Part shown: one piece after another, positions 15,907 through 25,391 of the stretch
Numbering within the stretch: the first letter of the stretch is position 1
Layout of the letters: every line of letters begins with the position of its first letter
Assembly (NCBI RefSeq): GCF_003201775.1
Contig: NZ_QJJZ01000020.1
Location: 1-64,000 of the forward strand
Origin: Arenibacter sp. ARW7G5Y1
GTDB taxonomy: Bacteria; Bacteroidota; Bacteroidia; Flavobacteriales; Flavobacteriaceae
Direction of reading: 5' to 3'
Length of the DNA stretch: 64,000 bases
Position numbers and translations under genes: made by a program
The notes under the pieces: model-generated
What the model saw: only the letters and a program-made list of their open reading frames with translations
Told to the model about the DNA's origin: nothing
Databases searched by the model: none

Positions 15907-17172
15907 TCAAGTCTTCTGCTTCTTTTTCTGGGCAGCCGGAAACAATACATTGTTTAAAATAAGTCGATAGCCCGGAGAGGTAGGGTGCAGTTCCAATTCT
16001 GTTTTGGGATCCCCTACCCTGTGCTGATAGTCTTCCGGATCGTGCCCTCCATAAAAAGTAAAGAATCCCTTGCCTTTAATTCCATGAATATATCGGGCCT
16101 CGCCATTAATTTTATTTTCACCCAAAACCAAGACCGTAGGCTTAATCTCCTCTCTGGCGAAAGCGGTGGTCTGCCCCATAAACCCTTTTACCAAAGCTGT
16201 ATGGTTCTGACAGAGCATAGTAGGAACGGGGTCCCATTTGGCCGAGAAATCCATTAATGAAAAATAATCTGATTCCTTGGGCACATTACCCCTCCTCTTG
16301 GTCATATCTATGGAAGAAAATTCATATTGCAGCGGATTCCGTTCCAATATAAAATTAGTAAAGGCAAAAGTTTTCCCATAATCCAACCTAGCTTGATAAT
16401 TGGCGTCCGAGGGGTCACCATCAAACATGGGCTCACATATATCCACGCCGTCAGCAGCCAAGGCTATATCAAAACTATCGGTAGCGGAGCACATAGCAAA
16501 CATAAACCCTCCGCCAATAACGTAATTTCTTATTTTCAAGGCTACGGCCCGTTTTTCCTCCGAAACTTTATTGAACCCCAATTTTGAGGCCAAGGCTTCT
16601 GCCTGCTGTTTTCCTTCAATATACCAAGGTGCCGCCCTATAGGCGCCATAAAATTTCCCGTATTGCCCGGTAAAGTCTTCATGGTGTAGATGCAACCAAT
16701 CATATAATACCAATTTATCCTCCAATACTTCCTCGTCATAAATCTGATCATAGGGAATTTCGGCATAGGTAAGTACCATGGTAACCGCATCGTCCCAGGG
16801 GGAATTGTCCTTAGGGGAATAAACCGCAATTCTTGGTGCCTTCTCCAAAATTACAGCTTCCTGATTTTGTGAAGGACTCGATATTTCTTCCAAAATAACT
16901 TGGGCCCTGGAATCCGAAATAATCTCAAAGGATACTCCCCTTATCTGACATTCCCTACGAATGCTTTCGCCATCGGGCAACAAAAAAGATCCACCCCTGT
17001 AATTTAAGAGCCATTGTACTTTTTGCTGTTTGGACAATACCCAATAGGTAATACCGTATGCCTTTAAATGGTTTTTCTGACTATCAGCGTCCATAGGAAT
17101 AAGAATGGACGAGGCCGAAATTTCCATTATAAAAAAAAGAATAAAGGAAAGGGAGAAAAAATACTTTTGCAT
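15907..17172 (-). CDS. Conserved exported protein of the kind often labelled asparagine synthetase B
   Basis: A 421-residue protein with a signal peptide (MQKYFFSLSFILFFIMEISA). The frame extends 18 codons upstream (to 17226), but the signal peptide starts at 17172. In Flavobacteriaceae proteins of this family are often named asparagine synthetase B, yet I see neither an N-terminal nucleophile glutaminase Cys nor the SGGxDS ATP motif. The body resembles a glutamine-amidotransferase-like or ThuA-like fold, with GGGFMFAMCSATDSFD near the middle and a FYGGHDPED segment near the end. The function is therefore unknown. It converges on the PepSY gene and lies downstream of dnaB on the same strand. 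Confidence 0.7.
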   Translation of the reverse strand: MQKYFFSLSFILFFIMEISASSILIPMDADSQKNHLKAYGITYWVLSKQQKVQWLLNYRGGSFLLPDGESIRRECQIRGVSFEIISDSRAQVILEEISSPSQNQEAVILEKAPRIAVYSPKDNSPWDDAVTMVLTYAEIPYDQIYDEEVLEDKLVLYDWLHLHHEDFTGQYGKFYGAYRAAPWYIEGKQQAEALASKLGFNKVSEEKRAVALKIRNYVIGGGFMFAMCSATDSFDIALAADGVDICEPMFDGDPSDANYQARLDYGKTFAFTNFILERNPLQYEFSSIDMTKRRGNVPKESDYFSLMDFSAKWDPVPTMLCQNHTALVKGFMGQTTAFAREEIKPTVLVLGENKINGEARYIHGIKGKGFFTFYGGHDPEDYQHRVGDPKTELELHPTSPGYRLILNNVLFPAAQKKKQKT

Positions 17173-17349
17173 GTACCAATTTCTAATGTGCATCCCCCCA
17201 AAGATAGTGGAAAATTGATGTTTCAATTTTGAAAAGGGTTAAAATTTTGAAAATGACCTTATACTGAGGGAATCGAAATTTCTACATTTTGAAGGTCCGT
17301 TACAGTCCAACTAAAAGAATCGGCCATATGATGGACCTATGCACCAAGA

Positions 17350-18897
17350 TTAAAAAGGCACATCGTTATCATCCTGCATGGAATCATCGTTCATGGAACT
17401 TCCAAAGGCTTCATTGGCATTCGGCAGGTTTTTGGTGATGAAAGGATTATCATCATCGGCATTCATTTTCGATTGGAATTCGAAGGGAGAATCAAAATCA
17501 TCCAAGTTGTCAAATTTACCTAAATGCCCAAGGAACTTGAGTCTGATATTTTCCAAACCTCCATTTCTATGCTTGGCCACAATAAATTCGGCCTGACCGG
17601 CAGTTGGTGAACGTTCTTCATCATCCCATTCATCAATCTTGTAATATTCCGGTCTATAGATAAAGGAAACAATATCCGCATCCTGCTCAATGGCCCCGGA
17701 TTCCCGTAAATCCGATAAAATTGGTCTCTTACTACCGCCCCTGGTCTCTACCGCACGCGATAACTGCGACAGGGCTATTACAGGAACGTTCAATTCCTTG
17801 GCCAAGGCCTTTAAGTTCCTGGAGATGGTGGATATTTCCTGTTCCCGGTTTCCTCCTTTTTGACTCCCGCCCGCTGTCATCAACTGCAAATAATCAATTA
17901 TGATCATTTTAATATCGTGCTGTGAAGCCAAACGCCTAGCCTTTGCCCTTAGGTCGAAAATAGAGAGCGAAGGGGTATCATCAATAAATAATGGCGCGGT
18001 CTCCAAGGCCTTTACCTTAACGTTCAACTGTTCCCATTCATGCTTTTCCAGTCTCCCTGTTCTTAATTTTTCGGAAGACAGGCCTGTCTCTGAGGAAATC
18101 AATCTGGTAATCAACTGTACGGATGACATCTCCAAAGAAAAGAAGGCCACTCCAATATTGGAATTCACCGCAATATTTCTGGCCATGGACAGGGTTAGTG
18201 CTGTTTTACCCATACCTGGACGGGCTGCCACAATAACCAAATCACTGGGCTGCCAACCTGATGTTAATTTGTCCAATTTGTCGAAACCGGATGGGATACC
18301 ACTAAGTCCTTCCTTGCCTGCAATTTCCTCTATTCTCTTCTTGGCCTGAATCACCAAGTTCTGGGCCGTTTCCGCAGATCGTTTTAAGTTTCCTTGGGTA
18401 ACATCGTACAATTTTGATTCAGCGGTGTCCAATAAGTCGAACACATCGGTAGCATCCTCATAGGCTTCTTCTATTATTTCATTTGAAATCTTAATAAGAC
18501 TACGCTGGATAAATTTCTGCAGGATAATACGCGCATGAAACTCAATATGTGCCGAAGATGCTACCTTTTGGGTTAATTTTATCAAGTAAAAATCGCCCCC
18601 GGCACTTTCCAAACGACCATCCTTCTTCAATTGGGAGGAAACGGTTAATAAATCCACCGGCTCCGAGTTTTCGAACAATTTAAAAATGGCTTCATAGATA
18701 TATCTATGGGCATCCTTATAAAAGACTTCAGGATGTAGGATATCTATTACTTCATCGACCCCCTTTTTGTCGATCATCATCGCTCCAAGCACAACTTCCT
18801 CTAAATCAACAGCTTGAGGGGGAATTTTCCCTTTCTCAAGACTAATGATGGTCGACTTGTCTATTCGATGACCAATAATGGGGTTCGTTTTTTCCAT
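17350..18897 (-). CDS. dnaB: Replicative DNA helicase
   Basis: A hexameric ATP-driven helicase that unwinds DNA at the replication fork. The protein has an N-terminal primase-interacting domain (about 25-130), a linker and a RecA-like C-domain with Walker A ARPGMGKTAL, the H1a/Walker B region FFSLEMSSVQL and MIIIDYLQLM, and the conserved SQLSRAVETR and SDLRESGAIEQDAD motifs. MEKTNPIIG at 18897 is chosen as start; the frame opens six codons earlier. The C-terminal tail is acidic and ends DDNDVPF. No intein or insertion is visible. Confidence 0.96.
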   Translation of the reverse strand: MEKTNPIIGHRIDKSTIISLEKGKIPPQAVDLEEVVLGAMMIDKKGVDEVIDILHPEVFYKDAHRYIYEAIFKLFENSEPVDLLTVSSQLKKDGRLESAGGDFYLIKLTQKVASSAHIEFHARIILQKFIQRSLIKISNEIIEEAYEDATDVFDLLDTAESKLYDVTQGNLKRSAETAQNLVIQAKKRIEEIAGKEGLSGIPSGFDKLDKLTSGWQPSDLVIVAARPGMGKTALTLSMARNIAVNSNIGVAFFSLEMSSVQLITRLISSETGLSSEKLRTGRLEKHEWEQLNVKVKALETAPLFIDDTPSLSIFDLRAKARRLASQHDIKMIIIDYLQLMTAGGSQKGGNREQEISTISRNLKALAKELNVPVIALSQLSRAVETRGGSKRPILSDLRESGAIEQDADIVSFIYRPEYYKIDEWDDEERSPTAGQAEFIVAKHRNGGLENIRLKFLGHLGKFDNLDDFDSPFEFQSKMNADDDNPFITKNLPNANEAFGSSMNDDSMQDDNDVPF

Positions 18898-18997
18898 GAG
18901 TGCTAAATTATACAAATAAGAATTAAAAAGAGATTTGGGATATTAACAGTTGTTCAACATTATACCTGTTGATAAGTTACGAAATTTGTTCATAAGC

Positions 18998-19034
18998 AAA
19001 AAAAAACCGGAGAATTTCCGCTCCAGTTTTTTTT
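18998..19034 (-). terminator. Terminator after accA (works on both strands)
   Basis: The GGAG/CTCC stem is flanked by A-runs on the left and an eight-T run on the right (extended pairing of the A and T tracts). It lies between the accA stop and the dnaB start and would end the accA transcript on the minus strand. Confidence 0.75.
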
Positions 19035-19053
19035 ACCTTGACAAAAAGGGATA

Positions 19054-20007
19054 CTATCCATTAAATACCCCCATATTGGCATATTTGTCCATTCGGTTTT
19101 TCACCAATTCTTTTGGTGATAACTTTTTTAATTCCTCATAGTGCGAGGAAATTTTATTTTTTACAATTTCAAAAGTCTTATCCCTATTTGCATGGGCACC
19201 TCCTACCGGTTCACGAACTATCTCATCTATCAATTTCATTTTCTTCATGTCCGTAGCAGTAAGCTTTAAGGCCTCCGCCGCAATTTCCTTGTACTCCCAA
19301 CTTCTCCAAAGAATGGAAGAGCAGGATTCGGGTGAAATAACGGAATACCAGGTATTTTCCAACATCAATACCTTATCCCCTACACCTATGCCCAATGCAC
19401 CACCTGAAGCACCTTCCCCAATGATGACCACAATTATCGGGACTTTTAAACGTGTCATTTCCAAGATATTCCTTGCAATAGCCTCCCCTTGGCCCCTTTC
19501 TTCCGCTTCAATGCCGGGATATGCCCCGGGAGTATCTATTAAGCATACTACAGGGATACCGAATTTTTCGGCAGACTTCATTAAACGCAATGCTTTTCTG
19601 TACCCTTCGGGGTTGGCCATCCCAAAGTTTCGCAACTGTCTGGTTTTTGTATTATAGCCCTTCTGTTGCCCGACGAACATATAACTCTGATCTCCAATTT
19701 TACCAAGCCCCCCTATCATTGCCTTATCATCCTTTACATTGCGATCTCCATGTAATTCCAAAAAGGTTTCTCCACAAATGGCCCTAATATAATCCAACGT
19801 ATAAGGTCTGTTGGGGTGTCTAGACAGTTGTACCCTTTGCCATGCCGTTAGATTCTTATATATTTCCTTACGGGTCTCAACTAGTTTTTTTTCTATTTGT
19901 TTGCAAGTCTCAGAAACATCAACTTCACTTTCTTCACCGATTATCATGCACTTATCCAATTGCTCTTCCAGCTCCTTAATTGGCAGTTCAAAATCTAAAT
20001 ACTCCAT
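19054..20007 (-). CDS. accA: Acetyl-CoA carboxylase carboxyltransferase subunit alpha
   Basis: The alpha half of the carboxyltransferase that moves CO2 from carboxybiotin to acetyl-CoA, the first committed step of fatty-acid synthesis. The 317 residues show the family opening [15 protein letters not shown], the [12 protein letters not shown] and [16 protein letters not shown] segments, and the crotonase-like oxyanion region [15 protein letters not shown]. Length is normal. It is followed by its own terminator. accD is not in the window. Confidence 0.96.
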   Translation of the reverse strand: MEYLDFELPIKELEEQLDKCMIIGEESEVDVSETCKQIEKKLVETRKEIYKNLTAWQRVQLSRHPNRPYTLDYIRAICGETFLELHGDRNVKDDKAMIGGLGKIGDQSYMFVGQQKGYNTKTRQLRNFGMANPEGYRKALRLMKSAEKFGIPVVCLIDTPGAYPGIEAEERGQGEAIARNILEMTRLKVPIIVVIIGEGASGGALGIGVGDKVLMLENTWYSVISPESCSSILWRSWEYKEIAAEALKLTATDMKKMKLIDEIVREPVGGAHANRDKTFEIVKNKISSHYEELKKLSPKELVKNRMDKYANMGVFNG

Positions 20008-20050
20008 AGGTTTATAGGTTTAGTTCTTTTCAACGAACAAATATAAAACT

Positions 20051-20959
20051 TTAATGGGAAGGTAACCCATTAGTAGTTTTTTTTAATTTTTTTCTATTTT
20101 TTAATACCCCATTTGCCACCACGGTTGTCAAGACCAATAGTGCCCCGATGTAGAAAAGCGGTTTCATTTTTTCACTGTCACCAAGAAGGAGCACCCCCAA
20201 TATTATTCCATAGACCGGTTCCATATTGTTCGTCAACATTACGGTATAGGGAGAAATATATTTCAAAATCTTGACCGAGGCAATAAATGCATAAGCGGTA
20301 CAGACCGATGCAAGAAAAAAAATAAACAACCAATCACTTAGGGACAACTGAAAAAATTTCGGGTGATAACCACCTGAAAATGCCAGGTATAAAGACAGGA
20401 ACAGTACACCACTTCCCAATTCATAAAAAGAAATTACCGAAGGCCTATGCTCCTTTGTCAATTTACCATTGATCAATGAAAAAATTGCAGAAAGCAGGGA
20501 AGATACCAAGGCCAAAAGTATGCCATTTAAATAGCCCGTCTCCACGCTAAACATTATATAAAGGCCCAACATAACGATTAGTCCGAAAACCACTTCATAG
20601 CCTACCATTTTACGACCATACCAAAACGGTTCCAACACGGCTGTAAAAAATGCGCCTGTAGACATCGTTGCCAGTGCAATGGACACATTGGAAACTTTAA
20701 TGGCCATAAAAAAAGTGACCCAATGCAAAGATACCACGATACCCCCCAAAATAAGGGTCAACAATGCTTTTGGGGGTACCTTCAAATGAAATTTCCTGAT
20801 AAGAATATAGGCAAAAATGATCAGTGAAGCCATTAACATACGGTACCAGACCAAAGGAAGGGCATCAATAGTAATCAACTTACCAATGACCGCTGTAAAG
20901 CCCCAGACGAAAACAATAAAATGTAGGTGAAGATAATTATTGAGCTTAACGTTTGGCAT
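20051..20959 (-). CDS. DMT-family (EamA) transporter
   Basis: A 302-residue membrane protein with about ten hydrophobic helices in two EamA repeats, the layout of drug/metabolite exporters. The N-terminal repeat includes FIVFVWGFTAVIGKLITIDALP, and the second includes the YISPYTVMLTNNMEPVYGIILG segment typical of the family. A basic cytoplasmic tail (KNRKKLKKT) ends the protein. It overlaps the end of the LptF/G-type gene by 14 bp, so the two are translationally linked. The substrate is unknown. Confidence 0.85.
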   Translation of the reverse strand: MPNVKLNNYLHLHFIVFVWGFTAVIGKLITIDALPLVWYRMLMASLIIFAYILIRKFHLKVPPKALLTLILGGIVVSLHWVTFFMAIKVSNVSIALATMSTGAFFTAVLEPFWYGRKMVGYEVVFGLIVMLGLYIMFSVETGYLNGILLALVSSLLSAIFSLINGKLTKEHRPSVISFYELGSGVLFLSLYLAFSGGYHPKFFQLSLSDWLFIFFLASVCTAYAFIASVKILKYISPYTVMLTNNMEPVYGIILGVLLLGDSEKMKPLFYIGALLVLTTVVANGVLKNRKKLKKTTNGLPSH

Positions 20960-22028
20960 TCTGCAACAAATAAAACGCTATGGCCCCGAACATAACATTC
21001 GGGATGATCACTGCCAATAAGGGTGAAAATCCGGATTGTTCCGCGAGTGTCCCAAAAACCTTGTCAAAAAAGATATATATAAAGGCAACCCCAATGCCAA
21101 AAGCCAGATTTACCCCCATACCTCCCCGTCTTTTTACAGAGGATACAGCCACGGCGATTATAGTAAGGATAAAGGCAGCTATGGGCAGGGACCAGCGCTT
21201 ATACTTAACCAATACATAACTATTTATATTGGAAGCTCCCTTTTTTCTTTGCACTTCTATAAATTTGTCCAGCTCAAACATATTCTTGGTTTCGGCTATA
21301 TAGGAAACCGGGGTAAGGTCATCTATCTTAAAGTCAAAAATAGTATCCAATCTTCGCTTTGATTCCACAATCTCTTGATTATTGACCAGTTTTCTTTTCT
21401 CATAGGACGTAAGCCTATAAACCGTATCCTTCTCTATCCAGCGAATATTGGCAGCAGATATCTTAAAGTCCAGCGTATTTTCCTCGTTAAAACGCTCCAT
21501 AGTGAAATTATACCCAATCTGCCTCGCCGGGTCAAAACTGCTGACATAGATATAATCACTTTCATTCAATTGGTTAAATATGTTGGTGGTGACCCTATCC
21601 TGCTTCCCTTTCTTTAAATATTTAAATTTAAATTCGTTGTACCCCACGCTGGCCGGAGGCACAATAAACATATTCATAAAAAACATGATAATGGCTATAA
21701 TCGTTGCCCCAATGAGATATGGCCGTAAAAAACGTCCGTAAGAAACCCCCGAACTTAATATTGCCACAATTTCAGTATTGTTGGCCAATTTGGAGGTAAA
21801 GAAGATTACGGACAGAAAAAGGAAAATTGGGAACAACAGGTTTCCTATGACCAAGGTAAAATTCCAGTAATACATTACGATTTCGGCAAGAGGAACCTCA
21901 TTGTCGATCATTTTTCCAATCTGCTCCGCCAAATTTGCCATTATCCCGATAGGGATAAATAGCAACAACATCACAAAAAAAGTTGCCAGATAACGCTTTA
22001 GTATGTATTTGTCTATTATGGTCAGCAC
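20946..22028 (-). CDS. LptF/LptG family permease
   Basis: A membrane subunit of the ABC exporter that pulls lipopolysaccharide from the inner membrane toward the Lpt bridge. The 360 residues have the family form: three helices at the N-terminus (about 10-35, 50-75, 95-120), a periplasmic beta-jellyroll domain (about 125-260) and three C-terminal helices. The start is GTG at 22028, directly after the tgt stop codon with no gap, so translation is coupled to tgt. Whether it is the F or G subunit cannot be decided here. No lptB is nearby. Confidence 0.87.
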   Translation of the reverse strand: MLTIIDKYILKRYLATFFVMLLLFIPIGIMANLAEQIGKMIDNEVPLAEIVMYYWNFTLVIGNLLFPIFLFLSVIFFTSKLANNTEIVAILSSGVSYGRFLRPYLIGATIIAIIMFFMNMFIVPPASVGYNEFKFKYLKKGKQDRVTTNIFNQLNESDYIYVSSFDPARQIGYNFTMERFNEENTLDFKISAANIRWIEKDTVYRLTSYEKRKLVNNQEIVESKRRLDTIFDFKIDDLTPVSYIAETKNMFELDKFIEVQRKKGASNINSYVLVKYKRWSLPIAAFILTIIAVAVSSVKRRGGMGVNLAFGIGVAFIYIFFDKVFGTLAEQSGFSPLLAVIIPNVMFGAIAFYLLQNAKR

Positions 22029-23159
22029 CTAGAGTCTTTTATCCATTTGTTTTACCATTACGGATTTCCATTCATAAAAATCCCCTGCTAAAATATGTCT
22101 TCTTGCCTCACGAACCAACCACAAATAAAATCCTAGATTATGGATGGTCGCAATTTGCTTGCCCAAATATTCATTGGCAGCGAACAAATGCCTTAGATAG
22201 GCTTTGGAATATTCCAAATCTACAAAAGTAGTTCCCATCTCGTCCAAAGGGGAGAAATCGTCTTCCCACTTCTTATTTTTTATGTTGATGGTACCATGTG
22301 CCGTAAACAACATGCCATTTCTGGCATTTCTGGTAGGCATCACACAATCGAACATATCTATCCCCAAGGCAATATTCTCTAAAATATTGATGGGGGTACC
22401 CACTCCCATTAAATATCTAGGTTTATCCTCTGGCAATATTTCACAGACCACCTCTGTCATTGCATACATTTCCTCAGCAGGTTCGCCAACGGAAAGTCCG
22501 CCAATGGCATTACCTTCGGCCCCAACACTGGCAATGTATTCCGCAGACTGTTTTCTTAGGTCCTTATATGTTGAGCCTTGTACAATTGGAAAAAAAGTTT
22601 GTTCATAATCGTAGGTAAAAGGAGTTTTTTCCAAATGGTTAATACAGCGGTCCAACCACCTATGGGTCATGTGCATGGATCTTTTGGCGTAATTGTAATC
22701 GCAAGGATATGGAGTACATTCATCAAATGCCATAATGATATCGGCACCGATGACACGCTGTATTTCCATAACGTTCTCCGGTGTAAAGACGTGATAGGAA
22801 CCATCTATATGGGATTTAAACTTAACCCCTTCTTCCTTTATCTTTCTATTAGCCGATAAGGAATAAACTTGATACCCCCCACTATCCGTTAAGATATTTC
22901 GATCCCAGTTCATGAACTTATGAAGTCCACCAGCCTGCTTCAAAATTTCAGTCTTAGGCCTTAAATACAGATGATAGGTATTCCCTAAAATAACATCCGG
23001 GTTTATCTCCTCCTTCAATTCCCTTTGGTGTACCCCTTTTACGGAAGCTACAGTGCCCACAGGCATAAAAATGGGAGTCTCTATCTTACCGTGGTCCGTG
23101 ATAAGCTCCGCCGCCCTAGCTTTTGTCCTTGTGTCTGAATGTTGTAAGGTAAATTTCAA
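22029..23159 (-). CDS. tgt: Queuine tRNA-ribosyltransferase, zinc-site cysteines absent
   Basis: Exchanges guanine 34 for the queuine precursor in tRNAs with GUN anticodons. The 376-residue protein keeps the catalytic features: TDSGGYQ (Asp92), AFDECTPYP, the GGLSVGEP loop and the nucleophile in MFDCVMPTRNARNG (Asp271). However, where the classic enzyme has the zinc-binding CxCxxC after SPLD, this protein reads EMGTTFVDLE (307-316), with Gly309, Thr311 and Asp314 at the cysteine positions, although His340 remains. I believe this loss is shared by other Bacteroidota. A TATATTTG element (23179-23186, minus strand) lies just upstream. lptF/G-type and DMT genes follow as an operon. Confidence 0.94.
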   Translation of the reverse strand: MKFTLQHSDTRTKARAAELITDHGKIETPIFMPVGTVASVKGVHQRELKEEINPDVILGNTYHLYLRPKTEILKQAGGLHKFMNWDRNILTDSGGYQVYSLSANRKIKEEGVKFKSHIDGSYHVFTPENVMEIQRVIGADIIMAFDECTPYPCDYNYAKRSMHMTHRWLDRCINHLEKTPFTYDYEQTFFPIVQGSTYKDLRKQSAEYIASVGAEGNAIGGLSVGEPAEEMYAMTEVVCEILPEDKPRYLMGVGTPINILENIALGIDMFDCVMPTRNARNGMLFTAHGTINIKNKKWEDDFSPLDEMGTTFVDLEYSKAYLRHLFAANEYLGKQIATIHNLGFYLWLVREARRHILAGDFYEWKSVMVKQMDKRL

Positions 23160-23271
23160 AAAAGTCTATTTAAAGTCGCAAATATAGTCAACTCAATGCC
23201 ATTAAAACCTTAACAAAAAAATAAAGTTCTGTTATTGGCCATGATAGTTGATAAAATATTATAAATCATGC

Positions 23272-23302
23272 TTGTGTACCCAAAAGATTGCCATTACTTT
23301 TG
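23272..23302 (+). promoter_or_regulatory. Promoter of the split transketolase genes
   Basis: TTG (23272-23274), a 20-nt spacer and TACTTTTG (23295-23302) match the Bacteroidota consensus. Transcription would begin near 23308, which rules out the upstream in-frame TTG at 23288 as a start and supports ATG 23327. Confidence 0.65.
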
Positions 23303-23326
23303 AAAAGTTTAAAAAATATAGATAAA

Positions 23327-24172
23327 ATGCCAAAACTTCAAGAATTACAAGATTTGACCGTTCAAGTTCGCAGAGACATTCTAAGAATGGTTCATAAGGT
23401 TAACTCCGGGCATCCTGGAGGTTCATTGGGCTGTACCGAATTCATTGTTGCCCTTTATAATGAGATTATGGAGCTTAAGGATGGATTTGATATGGACGGT
23501 GCGGGAGAAGATCTCTTCTTTTTGTCCAACGGCCACATATCCCCTGTTTTCTATAGTGTTTTGGCAAGAAAAGGTTACTTTCCTGTTGATGAACTGAATA
23601 CCTTTAGATTAATCAATTCACGTTTGCAGGGTCATCCTACCACCCACGAAGGTTTACCAGGAGTAAGAATTGCCTCTGGATCTTTGGGCCAAGGTATGTC
23701 CGTAGCCCTGGGCGCTGCACAGGCAAAAAAACTGAACAAAGATTCCAAACTGGTCTACACGCTTCACGGTGATGGCGAGTTACAGGAAGGCCAAAACTGG
23801 GAAGCCATTATGTATGCCGCAGGTAAGAAAGTGGACAATATTGTGGCCACTATCGACTATAATGGACAGCAAATTGATGGAGCTACCAAAGACGTACTCC
23901 CGATGGGCGACCTAAAAAAGAAATTTGAAGCCTTCGGATGGGATGTAGTGGACATCAAGGAAGGAAATGATCTGGAAGCCATTCTAAAAGGAATGAAAGA
24001 AGCCAAGAGCAGGACCGGAAAAGGTAAACCGGTTTGCGTACTATTGCACACCATAATGGGACATGGAGTAGACTTTATGATGTATACCCACGCCTGGCAC
24101 GGCAAAGCTCCCAACGATGAGCAATTAGCTACAGCATTGGAACAAAATCCTGAAACTTTAGGAGACTACTAA
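23327..24172 (+). CDS. Transketolase, N-terminal subunit
   Basis: The thiamine-diphosphate-binding half of a two-chain transketolase of the non-oxidative pentose phosphate pathway. The 281 residues contain HPGGSLGCTEF, the GSLGQGMSVALGAA loop, and the ThDP/Mg motif GDGELQEGQNWEA followed by an asparagine-containing DYN step. The C-terminal half is a separate gene 33 nt downstream with its own start. This split form is normal in several bacterial groups and is not a frameshift. The start at 23327 is supported by the promoter position. Confidence 0.93.
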   Translation: MPKLQELQDLTVQVRRDILRMVHKVNSGHPGGSLGCTEFIVALYNEIMELKDGFDMDGAGEDLFFLSNGHISPVFYSVLARKGYFPVDELNTFRLINSRLQGHPTTHEGLPGVRIASGSLGQGMSVALGAAQAKKLNKDSKLVYTLHGDGELQEGQNWEAIMYAAGKKVDNIVATIDYNGQQIDGATKDVLPMGDLKKKFEAFGWDVVDIKEGNDLEAILKGMKEAKSRTGKGKPVCVLLHTIMGHGVDFMMYTHAWHGKAPNDEQLATALEQNPETLGDY

Positions 24173-24205
24173 TCCTTTTCCAACAAAAAATTAAAGAAAG
24201 TACAG

Positions 24206-25159
24206 ATGAAAAAATATATAGATCAAGGTAAGAACGATACAAGAAGTGGATTTGGTGCGGGACTGGCCGAATTGGGCAGGACCAACCCTAATGTAGTGGC
24301 ATTATGCGCCGATTTGGTAGGCTCTCTGAAAATGGAGAAATTCATAGAGGAAAATCCTGAGCGTTTTTTCCAAATTGGTATTGCCGAAGCCAATATGATG
24401 GGCATTGCTGCCGGACTTACCATAGGAGGAAAAATTCCTTTTACCGGAACTTTTGCCAACTTCTCTACGGGAAGGGTATATGACCAAATAAGACAGTCCA
24501 TTGCCTATTCCAATAAACATGTAAAAATCTGTGCTTCACACGCGGGGGTTACCTTAGGGGAAGACGGTGCAACACATCAAATTCTGGAAGATCTGGGATT
24601 GATGAAAATGCTGCCGGGAATGACGGTTATAAATACCTGTGACTACAACCAGACCAAAGCCGCAACCATTGCCATAGCAGCGTATCAAGGTCCCGTTTAC
24701 CTAAGGTTCGGACGTCCAAAAGTGGCCAATTTTACCCCTGTAGACCAAAAGTTTGAAATTGGTAAGGCCGTTATGCTCAATGAAGGTACCGATGTCACCA
24801 TTGTAGCGACCGGACACTTGGTATGGGAAGCTTTGATAGCAGCCGAAACTTTGGAAAAACAAGGTATTTCTGCCGAAGTAATAAACATACATACCATTAA
24901 ACCTCTTGATGGGGAAGCAGTGTTAAAATCTGTTAAAAAAACAGGTTGTATCGTGACTGCTGAGGAGCACAATTATTTAGGTGGCCTTGGCGAGAGTATC
25001 TCCGGACTCCTTGCTACCACGCAGCCTACCCCACAAGAATTTGTAGCTACCAAAGATACTTTTGGCGAAAGTGGTACTCCTGAACAATTAATGGATAAAT
25101 ACGGATTAAACAATAAAGCCATAGTTAACGCCGTTGTCAATGTGTTGAAAAGAAAATAA
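24206..25159 (+). CDS. Transketolase, C-terminal subunit
   Basis: The pyrimidine-binding and C-terminal regulatory half of the two-chain transketolase. In its 317 residues the Pyr domain (about 12-170) carries the catalytic glutamate segment QIGIAEANMMGIAAGL and the SHAGVTLGEDGATHQ loop. The transketolase C domain follows (about 190-310, EVINIHTIKPLD, EEHNYLGGLG). It is co-transcribed with the N-terminal subunit and followed by a terminator. Confidence 0.93.
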   Translation: MKKYIDQGKNDTRSGFGAGLAELGRTNPNVVALCADLVGSLKMEKFIEENPERFFQIGIAEANMMGIAAGLTIGGKIPFTGTFANFSTGRVYDQIRQSIAYSNKHVKICASHAGVTLGEDGATHQILEDLGLMKMLPGMTVINTCDYNQTKAATIAIAAYQGPVYLRFGRPKVANFTPVDQKFEIGKAVMLNEGTDVTIVATGHLVWEALIAAETLEKQGISAEVINIHTIKPLDGEAVLKSVKKTGCIVTAEEHNYLGGLGESISGLLATTQPTPQEFVATKDTFGESGTPEQLMDKYGLNNKAIVNAVVNVLKRK

Positions 25160-25231
25160 TTCCGAACCCCCTAGGGGTGGCGAAGATTCTTAACATAGAT
25201 ATGGCGAAAACTGTGGAACAGAACTCAACTA

Positions 25232-25282
25232 AACTGCTAAACTTACAAGCTGAAAATAATGCTTTTATTTAGCGGTTTTTTT
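25232..25282 (+). terminator. Terminator after the transketolase genes
   Basis: AACTGCTAAA (25232-25241) pairs with TTTAGCGGTT (25268-25277), including one U-G wobble, with a long loop holding a minor AGC/GCT stem. A seven-T run follows. Confidence 0.7.
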
Positions 25283-25391
25283 GTGCCACAAATTCAATTA
25301 TCCGTGTCAAGATAAATTCTTTTTAAGTCAAACAATTAAAAATGTTGTGCCTAAAATTGCACAATGTATTCTAATTTTAAAAGAACACACT

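Noticed and set aside
23327-25159. Split transketolase as a frameshifted gene
   Set aside because: The halves are separated by 33 nt, each has its own start, and the two-chain form is a known arrangement.
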